Origin: an uncultured Marmoricola sp.
Lineage (GTDB): Bacteria; Actinomycetota; Actinomycetes; Propionibacteriales; Nocardioidaceae
Assembly: GCA_937868455.1 (NCBI GenBank)
Contig: CALMMO010000357.1
Coordinates: forward strand, 1-8,850
DNA: 8,850 nt
Direction: 5' to 3'
Below the pieces are notes generated by a model, which saw only the letters and a list, made by a program, of their open reading frames with translations, was not told the origin of the DNA and made no database searches. Every line of letters begins with the position of its first letter. Within the stretch, counting starts at the first letter, position 1. This document shows, one piece after another, positions 1 through 6,772 of this stretch. A program made the position numbers and the translations under genes.

Positions 1-168
1 CTCGTCGGTTGACGCTGGAGTGTCAACCTGATCGGGGGTCGGGGTGATGACCGGCCCATGGGGTCGACGCGGCGCCTTGGTGCGGCCACGCGTGCCGATG
101 AAGGCAACCAATCCGCCCAGGCCAGCAACAGCAAGGCCGATGATCAGGTAGTAAAACTCAACTGGCAT
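1..168 (-). CDS. ftsY: Signal recognition particle receptor FtsY, N-terminal 56 codons (partial)
   Basis: The open frame begins with ATG at 166-168 and runs off the left edge of the window. It encodes MPVEFYYLIIGLAVAGLGG, a hydrophobic segment at about residues 5-25, then a basic stretch (TRGRTKAPRRP) and a Pro/Thr/Asp-rich linker. Actinobacterial FtsY proteins have this layout: a membrane anchor, a basic patch and an acidic/Pro linker ahead of the NG GTPase domain. FtsY is the membrane receptor for Ffh/SRP and docks translating ribosomes at the Sec translocon. The GTPase domain lies outside the window, so the name rests on this N-terminus and on position downstream of smc, where ftsY is usual in actinobacteria. 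The Shine-Dalgarno is weak (GGA about 8 nt from the ATG). The gene starts 38 nt after the small membrane-protein gene, so the two are probably cotranscribed. Another one-pass membrane protein is possible but less likely. Confidence 0.72.
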   Translation of the reverse strand, partial: MPVEFYYLIIGLAVAGLGGLVAFIGTRGRTKAPRRPHGPVITPTPDQVDTPASTDE

Positions 169-206
169 GGCCGATATCCAATCAGGTGGAGTGGTGCGAG
201 GACCTG

Positions 207-428
207 CTAGCGGCCAATCTTGGCGTCAACAACGTCGCTGAGTGCTCGTCCTTCAGCCTCGGTGAGCACTGGCAGACGGTTCACGATGCGACCCAACAGG
301 TTGCCCACCGATGGCACCACCGGCAGATCAGCGCCTCGACGTGGGAATGCCACATAAATCGCGACGGCGCTGGCCAGTGCCAAGACCAGCAAAGTGATGA
401 GAGAAAAGGTCAGAACCGACCACAGCAT
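207..428 (-). CDS. Small single-pass membrane protein of unknown function
   Basis: A 73-residue protein that I do not recognise. Residues 3-28 form one hydrophobic helix (LITLLVLALASAVAIYVAF), followed directly by Arg-Arg at about 30-31. The positive-inside rule therefore suggests a short periplasmic-side N-terminus and a cytoplasmic C-terminus of about 45 residues. That tail holds a likely amphipathic helix (VGNLLGRIVNRLPVLTEAEGR) and ends VVDAKIGR. I see no signal-peptidase site, cysteines or enzyme motif. Start ATG 426-428 is preceded by GGAG at 437-440 with 8-nt spacing, which is a good ribosome binding site. It follows the 115-nt spacer after the thioesterase gene and lies 38 nt before ftsY, so it may be the first gene of an ftsY transcript. 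The long frame on the other strand here (186-476) has no family signature and is taken as a shadow. Confidence 0.75.
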   Translation of the reverse strand: MLWSVLTFSLITLLVLALASAVAIYVAFPRRGADLPVVPSVGNLLGRIVNRLPVLTEAEGRALSDVVDAKIGR

Positions 429-543
429 GAGTGTTGCTCCAGGGATTGTTGGGGACCCCTGAAGCCTAGCCGGTAACCCAAGCAGAAAACCCCAACGAAA
501 CGGTCATAGGTTTACTTTTGCAACAGACTCACACCGAGCGGCT
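429..543 (-). promoter_or_regulatory. 115-nt spacer between thioesterase and small membrane protein: candidate promoter region
   Basis: This is the largest non-coding gap in the window and is more AT-rich than the genes around it. Seen on the minus strand: a TAGGCT hexamer at 463-468 resembling an actinobacterial -10 box, with only a poor -35 match (GTTTTC, 485-490, 16-nt spacing); and a 7-bp inverted repeat, GTTGGGG (490-496) with CCCCAAC (448-454), enclosing 35 nt. No run of T follows the repeat, so it is not a standard intrinsic terminator. The inference is that the small protein and ftsY may have their own promoter here. The evidence is spacing plus weak motifs only. Confidence 0.3.
437..440 (-). 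promoter_or_regulatory. Ribosome binding site of the small membrane protein
   Basis: GGAG lies 8 nt before the ATG at 426-428. It supports this start and supports the small reading frame as a real gene. Confidence 0.6.
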
Positions 544-978
544 CTAGCGCAACAGGTCGGCAGCCGAATCCCGGATCACCTCGGGGATGCGGGTGACCTC
601 ACGGGTGAGCGAGTCGACGTACACATGCACGAAGCGTCCTTCGGCGGCCGCCTCATCACCGGGGCCTTGAAACAACCCCACTTTGTAGTGGATCGAGGCG
701 TTGCCGACCTTGGTGACTGCGATGCCGATTTCGATGGTGCCGGGGTATCTCATCTCGCGCAGGTATCGGCATGACACCTCCGCGACGACACCGATCGCAG
801 GCATCTCCTCAACCGGTCGGCCACAAGCTTCGACGAGTTGATTGTTGACGGCGGTGTCCATGAGTTCGAAATAGACCGCATTGTTCATGTGCCCAAAGAT
901 GTCGTTGTCGTTCCACCGAGTGTTGATGGAGTCCCACCAGCCGAAGTCAGCGCGGGTGGGCGCTGGAGGCCGGCTCAT
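544..978 (-). CDS. Hotdog-fold acyl-CoA thioesterase (4HBT family)
   Basis: A 144-residue protein of the 4-hydroxybenzoyl-CoA thioesterase-like hotdog family, which hydrolyses acyl-CoA thioesters in the cytoplasm. The diagnostic motif is at residues 21-37, RWNDNDIFGHMNNAVYF. Asp26 falls where the catalytic Asp of 4HBT enzymes sits, and His30-Met-Asn-Asn on the central helix is typical of the FadM/YbgC-like branch. Length is normal for one hotdog domain; such proteins assemble as dimers or tetramers. Later blocks EVSCRYLREMRYPGTIEIG and a VHVYVD strand fit the rest of the fold. Start ATG 976-978 overlaps the smc stop (ATGA) and has AGGAG 5 nt upstream, so translation is probably coupled to smc. 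The acyl substrate cannot be told from sequence. The link to Smc looks positional; I see no functional reason for it. Confidence 0.87.
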   Translation of the reverse strand: MSRPPAPTRADFGWWDSINTRWNDNDIFGHMNNAVYFELMDTAVNNQLVEACGRPVEEMPAIGVVAEVSCRYLREMRYPGTIEIGIAVTKVGNASIHYKVGLFQGPGDEAAAEGRFVHVYVDSLTREVTRIPEVIRDSAADLLR

Positions 979-3900
979 GCCGACTCCTGCTCTCGCAATC
1001 GTTGGCTAATGACTGTGGAGACACCATCGCCGCGCATCGTCACGCCGTACAACGCGTCACCGACTTCCATGGTGCGTTTTTGGTGGGTGATGACCAGAAG
1101 CTGGGAGTTTTCGCGCAACTCCTCATAGATCTCCAGCAAGCGTCCCAGGTTGGTGTCATCTAGAGCGGCCTCAACCTCATCGAGGATGTAGAAGGGTGAG
1201 GGTCGCGCCTTAAACAACGCCACCAAGAACGCCACCGCCACCAGTGACCGCTCGCCACCAGAAAGCAGCGACAGGCGCTTCACCTTCTTGCCAGGGGGCC
1301 GGGCCTCGACTTCGACTCCCGTGGTGAGCATGTTGGTCTCATCGGTGAGGATCAGTCGGCCCTCGCCACCTGGGAACAGGCGGCTGAACGTCTGCTCGAA
1401 GGCCACTTCCACGTCGCGGTAGGCCTCGGTGAACACCTGCTCCACTCGGGCATCGACTTCATGAATGATGTCGAGCAGGTCGCGACGAGTCTTCTTGAGG
1501 TCTTCGAGTTGCTCGGTGAGGTACTTATGCCGCTCTTCCATGGCACTGAACTCCTCCAGCGCCAACGGGTTCACCCGACCCAGCATCGCCAAGCCTCGCT
1601 CGGCAGCACGGAGACGTTTGACTTGAGCCTCGCGGTCGTATGCCACAGGCTCGCCGTAGGTCGGCTCTCCGCCATCTTCAGCCAGCATCAGTGTCGGCAC
1701 CATCTGAGTGGGGCCATATTCAGCGACCAGGTCATCCACGTCGAGACCGAGTTCCTCGAGGGCTCGCTCCCCCAACGACTCAATGCGCATGCGCTGCTGA
1801 GTGCGGGCCATCTCGTCGCGGTGAACCGAGTTGACCAACTCATCGAGTTCTTTGCCTAGCGTCCGCAAATCTTCACGTACGGCGCGCAACTGGCTCTCTC
1901 GTGTTGACCGACCATCCTCGATGCGGGTGCGTTGCACCGTCGCAGCAGTGATCGAGTCTTCGAGTTTGACCAACACCAAGCTGGCAGCATGAGCGACCTG
2001 CTCGCCGGCACGTCCTTCACGGATGAGCCGATCGCGATGGGCCACAGCAGCGGCCCTCGCCTCGCGCTCGGCCTTCGCGGCGCGGCGCAACTGGTCGGCG
2101 CGACCCTGCAAAGCCCGAGCACGCTCTTCGGCGGTGCGCAGGTGCAGTCGGGCATCCATTTCGGCTTGACGCTGCTGGCGGGCGGCTTCGGCTAGGCGTT
2201 CGCGTTCGGAGACGTCGGGCTCTTCGTCGGGGGCATCCTGAGCGGAGGCGAGCCGTTCTTCGAGGTCGGCTAAGCCCTGCACTGATTGGGCCTGCGCTGC
2301 TTCTGCGGCCTCGATTTGGGCGGCAAGCCGATCGAGTTCTGCTTTGGCGGCGCGCGCGGTCGCGCCGTACTGGGCGAGTTCCTCGGCCACCGCTGCCAAC
2401 GTCGCGTCAGACTCGTGCAGGCGGGCCATGGCTGCCTCGACCCGCTCGGCAGCCGTGACTCGGCTTTGTTGGGCGGCCTGGACCTCGAAGGTCAATCGTT
2501 CGACGTCATGTTGGGCTTTGCCCAACGCATCGCTGGCCTCGTCGACGGCGGCTTGCACTTCGATCAGGCTCGGCGCATGTGAGGAGCCACCGGCAGCAAA
2601 GTGTGTGCCCAGCAGGTCACCCTCACGGGTCACTGCCACCACGTCAGGAAGGTCTGTGACCAACGACTTCGCCGCCGCTAAATCTTCAACGACAGCCACC
2701 TTGAAGAGCAGCCTGCTCAGGGCACCCTTGAGGTGCTTAGGCGCCTCGACCACGTCGACTGCGTAGGCCGCATGTGAGGGAAGTCCGGGCCAGCTGGAGT
2801 CATCAACTGGTCCACCACCGATGACAAGGCCGGCCCGGCCCAAGTCGTCGCCTTTGAGGTGACCCATGGCTGCCACTGCGGCGTCAGCATCGGCGGCCAC
2901 GACGGCATCGGCCGCTGCTCCTAAGGCCAAGGCGATGGCAGTCTCATAGCCAGGCCTCACGCTGAGCATTGCGGCAACTGAGCCCAGCACGCCCTTGAGT
3001 GACCCAGCGGCGGCCAACAAGGCGCCCGCGCCATCTTTGCGATTCAACCCGAGTTCGAGGGCCTCTTTGCGCGCCTGGAGAGAGGCGCGATCACGCTCAG
3101 CCTTAGTCAGGTGTTCGCGCAAGTCACGCAACTGGGTATCGATCGCGTCGAGTTCCTCAGCAGCGCTCTCGTGTTCGGCATCGAGGCCCTCTTCACCGGC
3201 ATCGAGGCCAGCGATCCGGGATTCCAGGGTGGTGTAGTCGTGCTGCGCCTGGGCGCCACGATCGGTGGCAGCTTGGCGAGCCGCAACCAGGCGACCAACC
3301 TCGGCTTCAGCTGCGAGAGCGCGCGACTTCAAGCCGTTCACTTGTCCGTGCAGTCGGGCCATACCTTCACGGCGGTCGGCGGCCGCTCGCTGCAGACCAC
3401 TGACGCGGCGCTCTTCTTCAGCAAAGGCTGCCTCGGCCTCCGAGCGGGCCTGCACAGCGGCACTCAACGCAGTGCGGAACCCTTCGGCTTCACCCGCCAA
3501 GGCGGTCTCTTGAGCAGCAGCATCGTCGGCTCGCGCCTCGAGTTCATCGGGATCGCGATCGGAGAAGGTCGGTGCAGCAGAGCTGGCCGCGTTGCGCACC
3601 CGCTCATGCGCCAGGCTTTGTGTGCTGCGAATGCGTTCACGCAATCCAGACAGCGCAAACCACGTCTCTTGGGCCTTCGCCAACGCAGGCAGGTCTTCGC
3701 GCAGGGCAGCCTCTAAGCCGGCTTCCTCGGTGCGTGCCGTTGCAATCTGTGCCTCTACCTCGGTGCGGCGCTCCAACAAGATCGACTCATCAGCGATCTC
3801 CTGGGCCAGCGCCGATTGGGCCTGCACTAAGTCATCGGCCATCAACCGCGCCTTGGCATCGCGTACGTCGGCCTGCACGATCGCGGCACGCCGAGCGACC

Positions 3901-4529
3901 TCGGCTTGGCGGCCAAGCGGTTTGAGTTGGCGACGGATTTCGTTGATCAAGTCACCAAGGCGGGTCAGGTTGCCATCGGTTGCATCGAGTTTGCGCAGCG
4001 CTTTTTCTTTGCGTTTGCGGTGCTTGAGCACCCCGGCAGCTTCCTCGATGAACCCACGGCGATCTTCAGGGGTCGCATGCAAAATCGTGTCGAGTTGGCC
4101 TTGCCCCACGATGACGTGCATCTCACGGCCGATGCCGGAGTCACTGAGGAGTTCTTGCACGTCGAGGAGCCGGCAATGTTGGCCGTTGATGGCGTACTCA
4201 GACCCGCCGTTGCGAAACATGGTGCGGCTGATGGTGACTTCGGCGTACTCAATGGGCAGCGCGCCATCGGAGTTGTCGATGGTCAACTGCACCTCGGCGC
4301 GACCCAGCGGCGGGCGCCCGGCGGTGCCAGCGAAGATGACGTCTTCCATCTTGCCGCCGCGCAGGCTCTTGGCGCCTTGCTCGCCCATCACCCAGGCCAG
4401 TGCATCGACAACGTTGGACTTGCCTGATCCGTTAGGCCCAACGATGCAGGTAATTCCGGTCTCGAATTGCAGGGTCGTTGAGGAAGCGAAGGACTTAAAG
4501 CCCTTCATTGTCAGGCTCTTCAGATACAA
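975..4529 (-). CDS. smc: Chromosome segregation ATPase Smc
   Basis: Complete bacterial Smc of 1184 residues (family about 1150-1200), the core of condensin with ScpA and ScpB. It loads at parS sites and organises and segregates the chromosome. Order in the protein: N-terminal ATPase half with Walker A GPNGSGKS (31-38) and VGQGQLD Q-loop region (about 141-147); first coiled-coil arm about 160-500, rich in Ala/Glu/Arg; hinge about 506-655; returning coiled coil to about 1000; C-terminal half with signature LSGGER (1089-1094) and Walker B FYILDEVEAALDD (Asp1117, catalytic Glu1118), ending near THQKRTMEVGDALYGVTM. I chose the TTG at 4527-4529, giving MYLKSLTMKGFKSFA as in relatives and preceded by AAGGAG at 8-nt spacing. 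A longer frame could begin at TTG 4563-4565 (12 more residues), but it has no Shine-Dalgarno. The TGA overlaps the thioesterase ATG. No frameshift or missing catalytic residue is seen. The usual upstream rnc/mutM genes are absent; an MFS gene sits there instead. Confidence 0.97.
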   Translation of the reverse strand: MYLKSLTMKGFKSFASSTTLQFETGITCIVGPNGSGKSNVVDALAWVMGEQGAKSLRGGKMEDVIFAGTAGRPPLGRAEVQLTIDNSDGALPIEYAEVTISRTMFRNGGSEYAINGQHCRLLDVQELLSDSGIGREMHVIVGQGQLDTILHATPEDRRGFIEEAAGVLKHRKRKEKALRKLDATDGNLTRLGDLINEIRRQLKPLGRQAEVARRAAIVQADVRDAKARLMADDLVQAQSALAQEIADESILLERRTEVEAQIATARTEEAGLEAALREDLPALAKAQETWFALSGLRERIRSTQSLAHERVRNAASSAAPTFSDRDPDELEARADDAAAQETALAGEAEGFRTALSAAVQARSEAEAAFAEEERRVSGLQRAAADRREGMARLHGQVNGLKSRALAAEAEVGRLVAARQAATDRGAQAQHDYTTLESRIAGLDAGEEGLDAEHESAAEELDAIDTQLRDLREHLTKAERDRASLQARKEALELGLNRKDGAGALLAAAGSLKGVLGSVAAMLSVRPGYETAIALALGAAADAVVAADADAAVAAMGHLKGDDLGRAGLVIGGGPVDDSSWPGLPSHAAYAVDVVEAPKHLKGALSRLLFKVAVVEDLAAAKSLVTDLPDVVAVTREGDLLGTHFAAGGSSHAPSLIEVQAAVDEASDALGKAQHDVERLTFEVQAAQQSRVTAAERVEAAMARLHESDATLAAVAEELAQYGATARAAKAELDRLAAQIEAAEAAQAQSVQGLADLEERLASAQDAPDEEPDVSERERLAEAARQQRQAEMDARLHLRTAEERARALQGRADQLRRAAKAEREARAAAVAHRDRLIREGRAGEQVAHAASLVLVKLEDSITAATVQRTRIEDGRSTRESQLRAVREDLRTLGKELDELVNSVHRDEMARTQQRMRIESLGERALEELGLDVDDLVAEYGPTQMVPTLMLAEDGGEPTYGEPVAYDREAQVKRLRAAERGLAMLGRVNPLALEEFSAMEERHKYLTEQLEDLKKTRRDLLDIIHEVDARVEQVFTEAYRDVEVAFEQTFSRLFPGGEGRLILTDETNMLTTGVEVEARPPGKKVKRLSLLSGGERSLVAVAFLVALFKARPSPFYILDEVEAALDDTNLGRLLEIYEELRENSQLLVITHQKRTMEVGDALYGVTMRGDGVSTVISQRLREQESA
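984..988 (-). promoter_or_regulatory. Ribosome binding site of the thioesterase, inside smc
   Basis: AGGAG, 5 nt before the ATG at 976-978, sits within the last codons of smc. It supports the overlapping ATGA start. Confidence 0.6.
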
Positions 4530-4537
4530 AGCTCCGA

Positions 4538-4543
4538 CTCCTT
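4538..4543 (-). promoter_or_regulatory. Ribosome binding site deciding the TTG start of smc
   Basis: AAGGAG is followed by 8 nt and then TTG (4527-4529). This is the best Shine-Dalgarno in the window and points to the TTG start rather than the upstream in-frame TTG at 4563-4565, which has CCTAACCGA before it. Confidence 0.75.
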
Positions 4544-4568
4544 CACGACGCACTTTTAAGGGCAAATC

Positions 4569-4590
4569 GGTTAGGCCCTGATGGGCAACC
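4569..4590 (-). promoter_or_regulatory. Hairpin directly after the MFS stop codon, in the smc leader
   Basis: On the minus strand, immediately after the TAA of the MFS gene, GGTTGCCC-ATCA-GGGC-CT-AACC can form an 8-bp stem with a 4-nt loop and a 2-nt bulge. It is followed by CGATTTGCCC, with no true U-tract, so a strong intrinsic terminator is unlikely. It could be a weak terminator, a processing site or an mRNA-stability element that separates MFS and smc expression. Only the base pairing is seen; the role is inferred. Confidence 0.35.
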
Positions 4591-5799
4591 TTAGTGCGGG
4601 TCGTGAGCGATGCGCGGCAGTTGTCGCCAGATGAGTGCCAAGATCAGCGCGGAAGCAACGAATCCGAAGTACAACGGCGCGGTCACTCCCCAGTGACGCG
4701 CGATGACGCCGCCAATAACTTGGCCCACTAACAACCCGCCGAACACCCCAATCAGGTACGTCGCACCCACTCGCCCTTGAAGTTCCAGCGGCACTGAGCG
4801 CTGGCGCACCGAGGTCGACGTGGTGGCCCAGATGAACGCATGGACACCAAAGAGAAACATCACCCCCATCGCGACAGCCGGTGAGTTCGTGCGGGCCAAG
4901 ATGAGGTGCGAGGCGGTCTCCCAGAGCAGCCCAACTCGCATGATCGTGCCCAAGCTCACCCGTTTCTCCAGCCACGGATAAGCCGTCGTGCCGATGATGC
5001 CGCCGATGCCTGACATCGTGGTGAGCAGGCCAAAACCCACGGGACCAAGCCCGAGTTGATCACGCGAATAGAGCACCAGCACCGACCACGCTGCCCCGAA
5101 TGCGACGTTGATGGTGACCACGGTCAAGGCCAGGGTTCGCATGGCCGGATGAGCGATCAGCCAACGAGCCCCTTCAACGATGTCGTGACCGATGTGAGTG
5201 CGAGTTGGGCTCGCTGGCAGCGCGATGCGGGCCAAGACACTCGCACCGCAGACCAACAAGATCAACTGACCCACAAAGGGCCAGACCATCCCAGCCGCAA
5301 AGAGAAACGCGCCAATCGGCGGGCCGATAAGTTCGTTGAACGTGACATAGCCAACCAAGAGCTTTGAGTTGGCCAAGCCCAGATCTTCTTTGTCGATCAG
5401 CATGGGCAGCAGTGCTGGCCCAGCGGTGTCTGCGAAGGCTTCGAACGTGCCCATCACAAAGAGCACCACCAGCACCAGCCAGATGTTCACCGTGCCGGTG
5501 GCAACGAACCCGACCAGCAACGCCAAGAACCCGACCCGCGACAGGTCGCACCCGATCAGCAAGACCTTTCGGTTGACTCGGTCGGCTACCGCACCAGCGA
5601 TCAAGCCGAAAAGCAGCATGGGCAGCACTCGCATGAAACCTGCGGCCGCGACTAGCAGTGGGTCACTGGTTTGTGAGGCCACCAGGAGCGGCCCGGCAGC
5701 AACGGCCATGCCATCACCGAAGTTGGTCAGCCACGTCGACATGACCAGGCGACGAAATGGCTTACCCAGCCTTGCGGGGGCCACCCATTCGATCAGCAC
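4591..5799 (-). CDS. MFS efflux transporter (MFS_3 / EntS-like family)
   Basis: A 402-residue integral membrane protein with about 12 hydrophobic segments, normal length for the major facilitator superfamily. MFS motif A in the loop after TM2 is clear: GLIAGAVADRVNRKVL at residues 65-80. The opening FRRLVMSTWLTNFGDGMAVAAGPLL (about 16-39) and the FEAFADTAGPALLPML stretch in TM4-5 match the MFS_3 exporter branch, which includes the enterobactin exporter EntS and many drug or siderophore efflux proteins. It presumably exports a small molecule by proton antiport; the substrate cannot be predicted. The earliest possible start is GTG 5797-5799, because the nine codons back to the cupin TAG contain no start codon. 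No convincing Shine-Dalgarno precedes it. GTG 5782-5784 and ATG 5740-5742 are alternatives. It lies 27 nt after the cupin gene in the same frame, so a functional pairing with the cupin is plausible but unproven. Confidence 0.88.
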   Translation of the reverse strand: MLIEWVAPARLGKPFRRLVMSTWLTNFGDGMAVAAGPLLVASQTSDPLLVAAAGFMRVLPMLLFGLIAGAVADRVNRKVLLIGCDLSRVGFLALLVGFVATGTVNIWLVLVVLFVMGTFEAFADTAGPALLPMLIDKEDLGLANSKLLVGYVTFNELIGPPIGAFLFAAGMVWPFVGQLILLVCGASVLARIALPASPTRTHIGHDIVEGARWLIAHPAMRTLALTVVTINVAFGAAWSVLVLYSRDQLGLGPVGFGLLTTMSGIGGIIGTTAYPWLEKRVSLGTIMRVGLLWETASHLILARTNSPAVAMGVMFLFGVHAFIWATTSTSVRQRSVPLELQGRVGATYLIGVFGGLLVGQVIGGVIARHWGVTAPLYFGFVASALILALIWRQLPRIAHDPH

Positions 5800-5817
5800 C
5801 TGCGGATGGTCGCAGGT
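5798..5817 (-). repeat. Perfect 7-bp hairpin overlapping the MFS start codon
   Basis: ACCTGCG, a 6-nt spacer, then CGCAGGT: a perfect 7-bp inverted repeat whose last bases include two bases of the GTG start of the MFS gene. In the mRNA it would place the initiation site in a stem. No T-run follows, so a terminator is unlikely. A translation-control hairpin is possible, and a 7-bp repeat can also arise by chance. Confidence 0.35.
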
Positions 5818-5826
5818 TCGCCGACG

Positions 5827-6153
5827 CTACGCGACGTATATTTTGCGAAGCCGCTCGGTGATGGTCCAGATCGTGTGCTCTCCTGCGTGCAATCGCACGA
5901 CCGTGCCGGGTCGCAGTTCGATCGATTGGGTGCCGCATTCCACGACTCCCGCACCCGAGAGAACGATGAACATCTCATCGACTTCCACGTCGCTGGCCAC
6001 ACCTGCAGTCATCTCCCAGATGCCCACTTCTAGATCACCGAGTTCGCCCCAGGCCTGTGTGCCTGTCGAGGGGTCACCCGCCACGACCTCAGCTGGCGGC
6101 AAGGGTGCGTGTGCAAGTTCGCTGGTGAAGATGTCGCTGGCCAATACGTCCAT
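5827..6153 (-). CDS. Cupin domain protein (Cupin_3 / DUF861 type)
   Basis: A 108-residue single-domain beta-barrel protein. The pattern of the Cupin_3 (DUF861) family is clear: W35 and the IWEMTAG turn (45-51), DEMFIVLSGAGVVE (59-72), LRPGTVVRLHAGE (80-92), then the family's ending IWTITERLRKIYV (95-107). Relatives include EutQ-like proteins and ureidoglycine aminohydrolase-related cupins, but most members have no known activity. The usual cupin metal ligands (HxH in motif 1) are not present: that stretch reads ASDVEVDE. A metal-dependent oxygenase role is therefore unlikely, and binding of a small ligand is as plausible as catalysis. ATG 6151-6153 has AGGA 5 nt upstream, overlapping the rdgB stop, with a 7-nt gap to rdgB. 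The MFS gene follows in the same frame. No specific substrate is assigned. Confidence 0.85.
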   Translation of the reverse strand: MDVLASDIFTSELAHAPLPPAEVVAGDPSTGTQAWGELGDLEVGIWEMTAGVASDVEVDEMFIVLSGAGVVECGTQSIELRPGTVVRLHAGEHTIWTITERLRKIYVA

Positions 6154-6158
6154 GAGCG

Positions 6159-6163
6159 TCCTA
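6159..6163 (-). promoter_or_regulatory. Ribosome binding site of the cupin gene over the rdgB stop
   Basis: TAGGA: its TAG is the rdgB stop codon (6161-6163), and the AGGA lies 5 nt before the cupin ATG. This suggests that translation of the two genes is coupled. Confidence 0.55.
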
Positions 6164-6772
6164 CTTCGCTAGGGCCGCAGCCAGTTGCGGGGCCAACTCA
6201 CGCATGGCCCGACCACGGTGCGAAATCAGATCCTTGGTTGCCGAGTCCATCTGGGCCGAGGTGAGTGACCCTGGCTGGTCATCAGGCACGAACAACACGT
6301 CGTACCCAAAGCCGTTGTCTCCGCGAAGCTCACGAATGACCCGACCGTCCATGCGACCGCTCACCACGATCTCCACCTCGGGAGTGACGAAGGCAACCGC
6401 ACAGGTGAAGTACGCCGAACGACGCTCCTCAGGCACATCAGCGAGTTGATCGAGCAAGAGTTCGTTGTTGCGCGCATCAGATTTCGGTTGGCCCGACCAA
6501 CGCGCGCTCAGGACTCCGGGCATTCCATTCAAGGCATCAACGCACAGGCCAGAGTCATCGGCGACTGTGGGCAGCCCGGTTGCCGCGAGCCCGGCGCGGG
6601 CCTTCAACAAGGCATTGCCGACAAAGTCTGGAGCGTCCTCAACTGGCTCTTCGTAGGCCGGCACGTCATCGAGTCCGACGACGGCAACCCCCGGCACGTG
6701 CTCGCGCACGATGCGGTCCATCTCGGCGAGTTTCTTGGCGTTGCGAGAGGCCAAGAAGATTCGCTGGTTCAC
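6161..6772 (-). CDS. rdgB: dITP/XTP pyrophosphatase RdgB (Ham1 family)
   Basis: A 203-residue cytoplasmic enzyme that hydrolyses the non-canonical purine triphosphates ITP, dITP and XTP to monophosphate and pyrophosphate, keeping deaminated bases out of DNA and RNA. Family blocks in order: nucleotide-binding N-terminus [13 protein letters not shown] (6-18); [11 protein letters not shown] (48-58); catalytic [24 protein letters not shown] (71-94, with the Asp72-Asp73 pair); base-recognition GFGYDVLF (154-161); and SHRGRAM (184-190). Length is typical. The start is GTG 6770-6772, overlapping the rph stop as GTGA, with a GAGG just upstream. Overlap with rph implies coupled translation; rph-rdgB adjacency is conserved in many bacteria, including actinobacteria. 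No abnormality is seen. Confidence 0.96.
   Translation of the reverse strand: MNQRIFLASRNAKKLAEMDRIVREHVPGVAVVGLDDVPAYEEPVEDAPDFVGNALLKARAGLAATGLPTVADDSGLCVDALNGMPGVLSARWSGQPKSDARNNELLLDQLADVPEERRSAYFTCAVAFVTPEVEIVVSGRMDGRVIRELRGDNGFGYDVLFVPDDQPGSLTSAQMDSATKDLISHRGRAMRELAPQLAAALAK

Noticed and set aside
186..476. 96-codon plus-strand frame opposite the small membrane protein
   Set aside because: Composition is rich in Cys/His/Gln/Trp with no hydrophobic or enzymatic pattern, whereas the minus-strand frame has a clear membrane helix, a good Shine-Dalgarno and fits the gene direction.
3111..3716. 201-codon plus-strand frame opposite the smc coiled coil
   Set aside because: It mirrors the repetitive Ala/Glu/Arg coiled-coil codons, has no motif, and no sensible ribosome binding site or neighbours.
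3906..4427. 173-codon plus-strand frame opposite the smc N-terminus
   Set aside because: Antisense to the Walker A region of smc and overlapping another antisense frame; no family resemblance.
4530..4565. N-terminal extension of Smc by 12 residues (MPLKVRREGVGA)
   Set aside because: The upstream TTG lacks a Shine-Dalgarno; the AAGGAG sits inside this stretch and serves the downstream TTG, which gives the family N-terminus.
3592..4581. 329-codon open frame on the plus strand opposite smc
   Set aside because: It lies wholly antisense to the highly conserved smc N-terminal half, is Ser/Arg/Ala-rich with no domain, and is the typical shadow of a GC-rich gene.
5369..6172. 267-codon plus-strand frame across the MFS and cupin genes
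   Set aside because: Low-complexity Ser/Thr/Pro translation, spans two good minus-strand genes, and has no recognisable domain.
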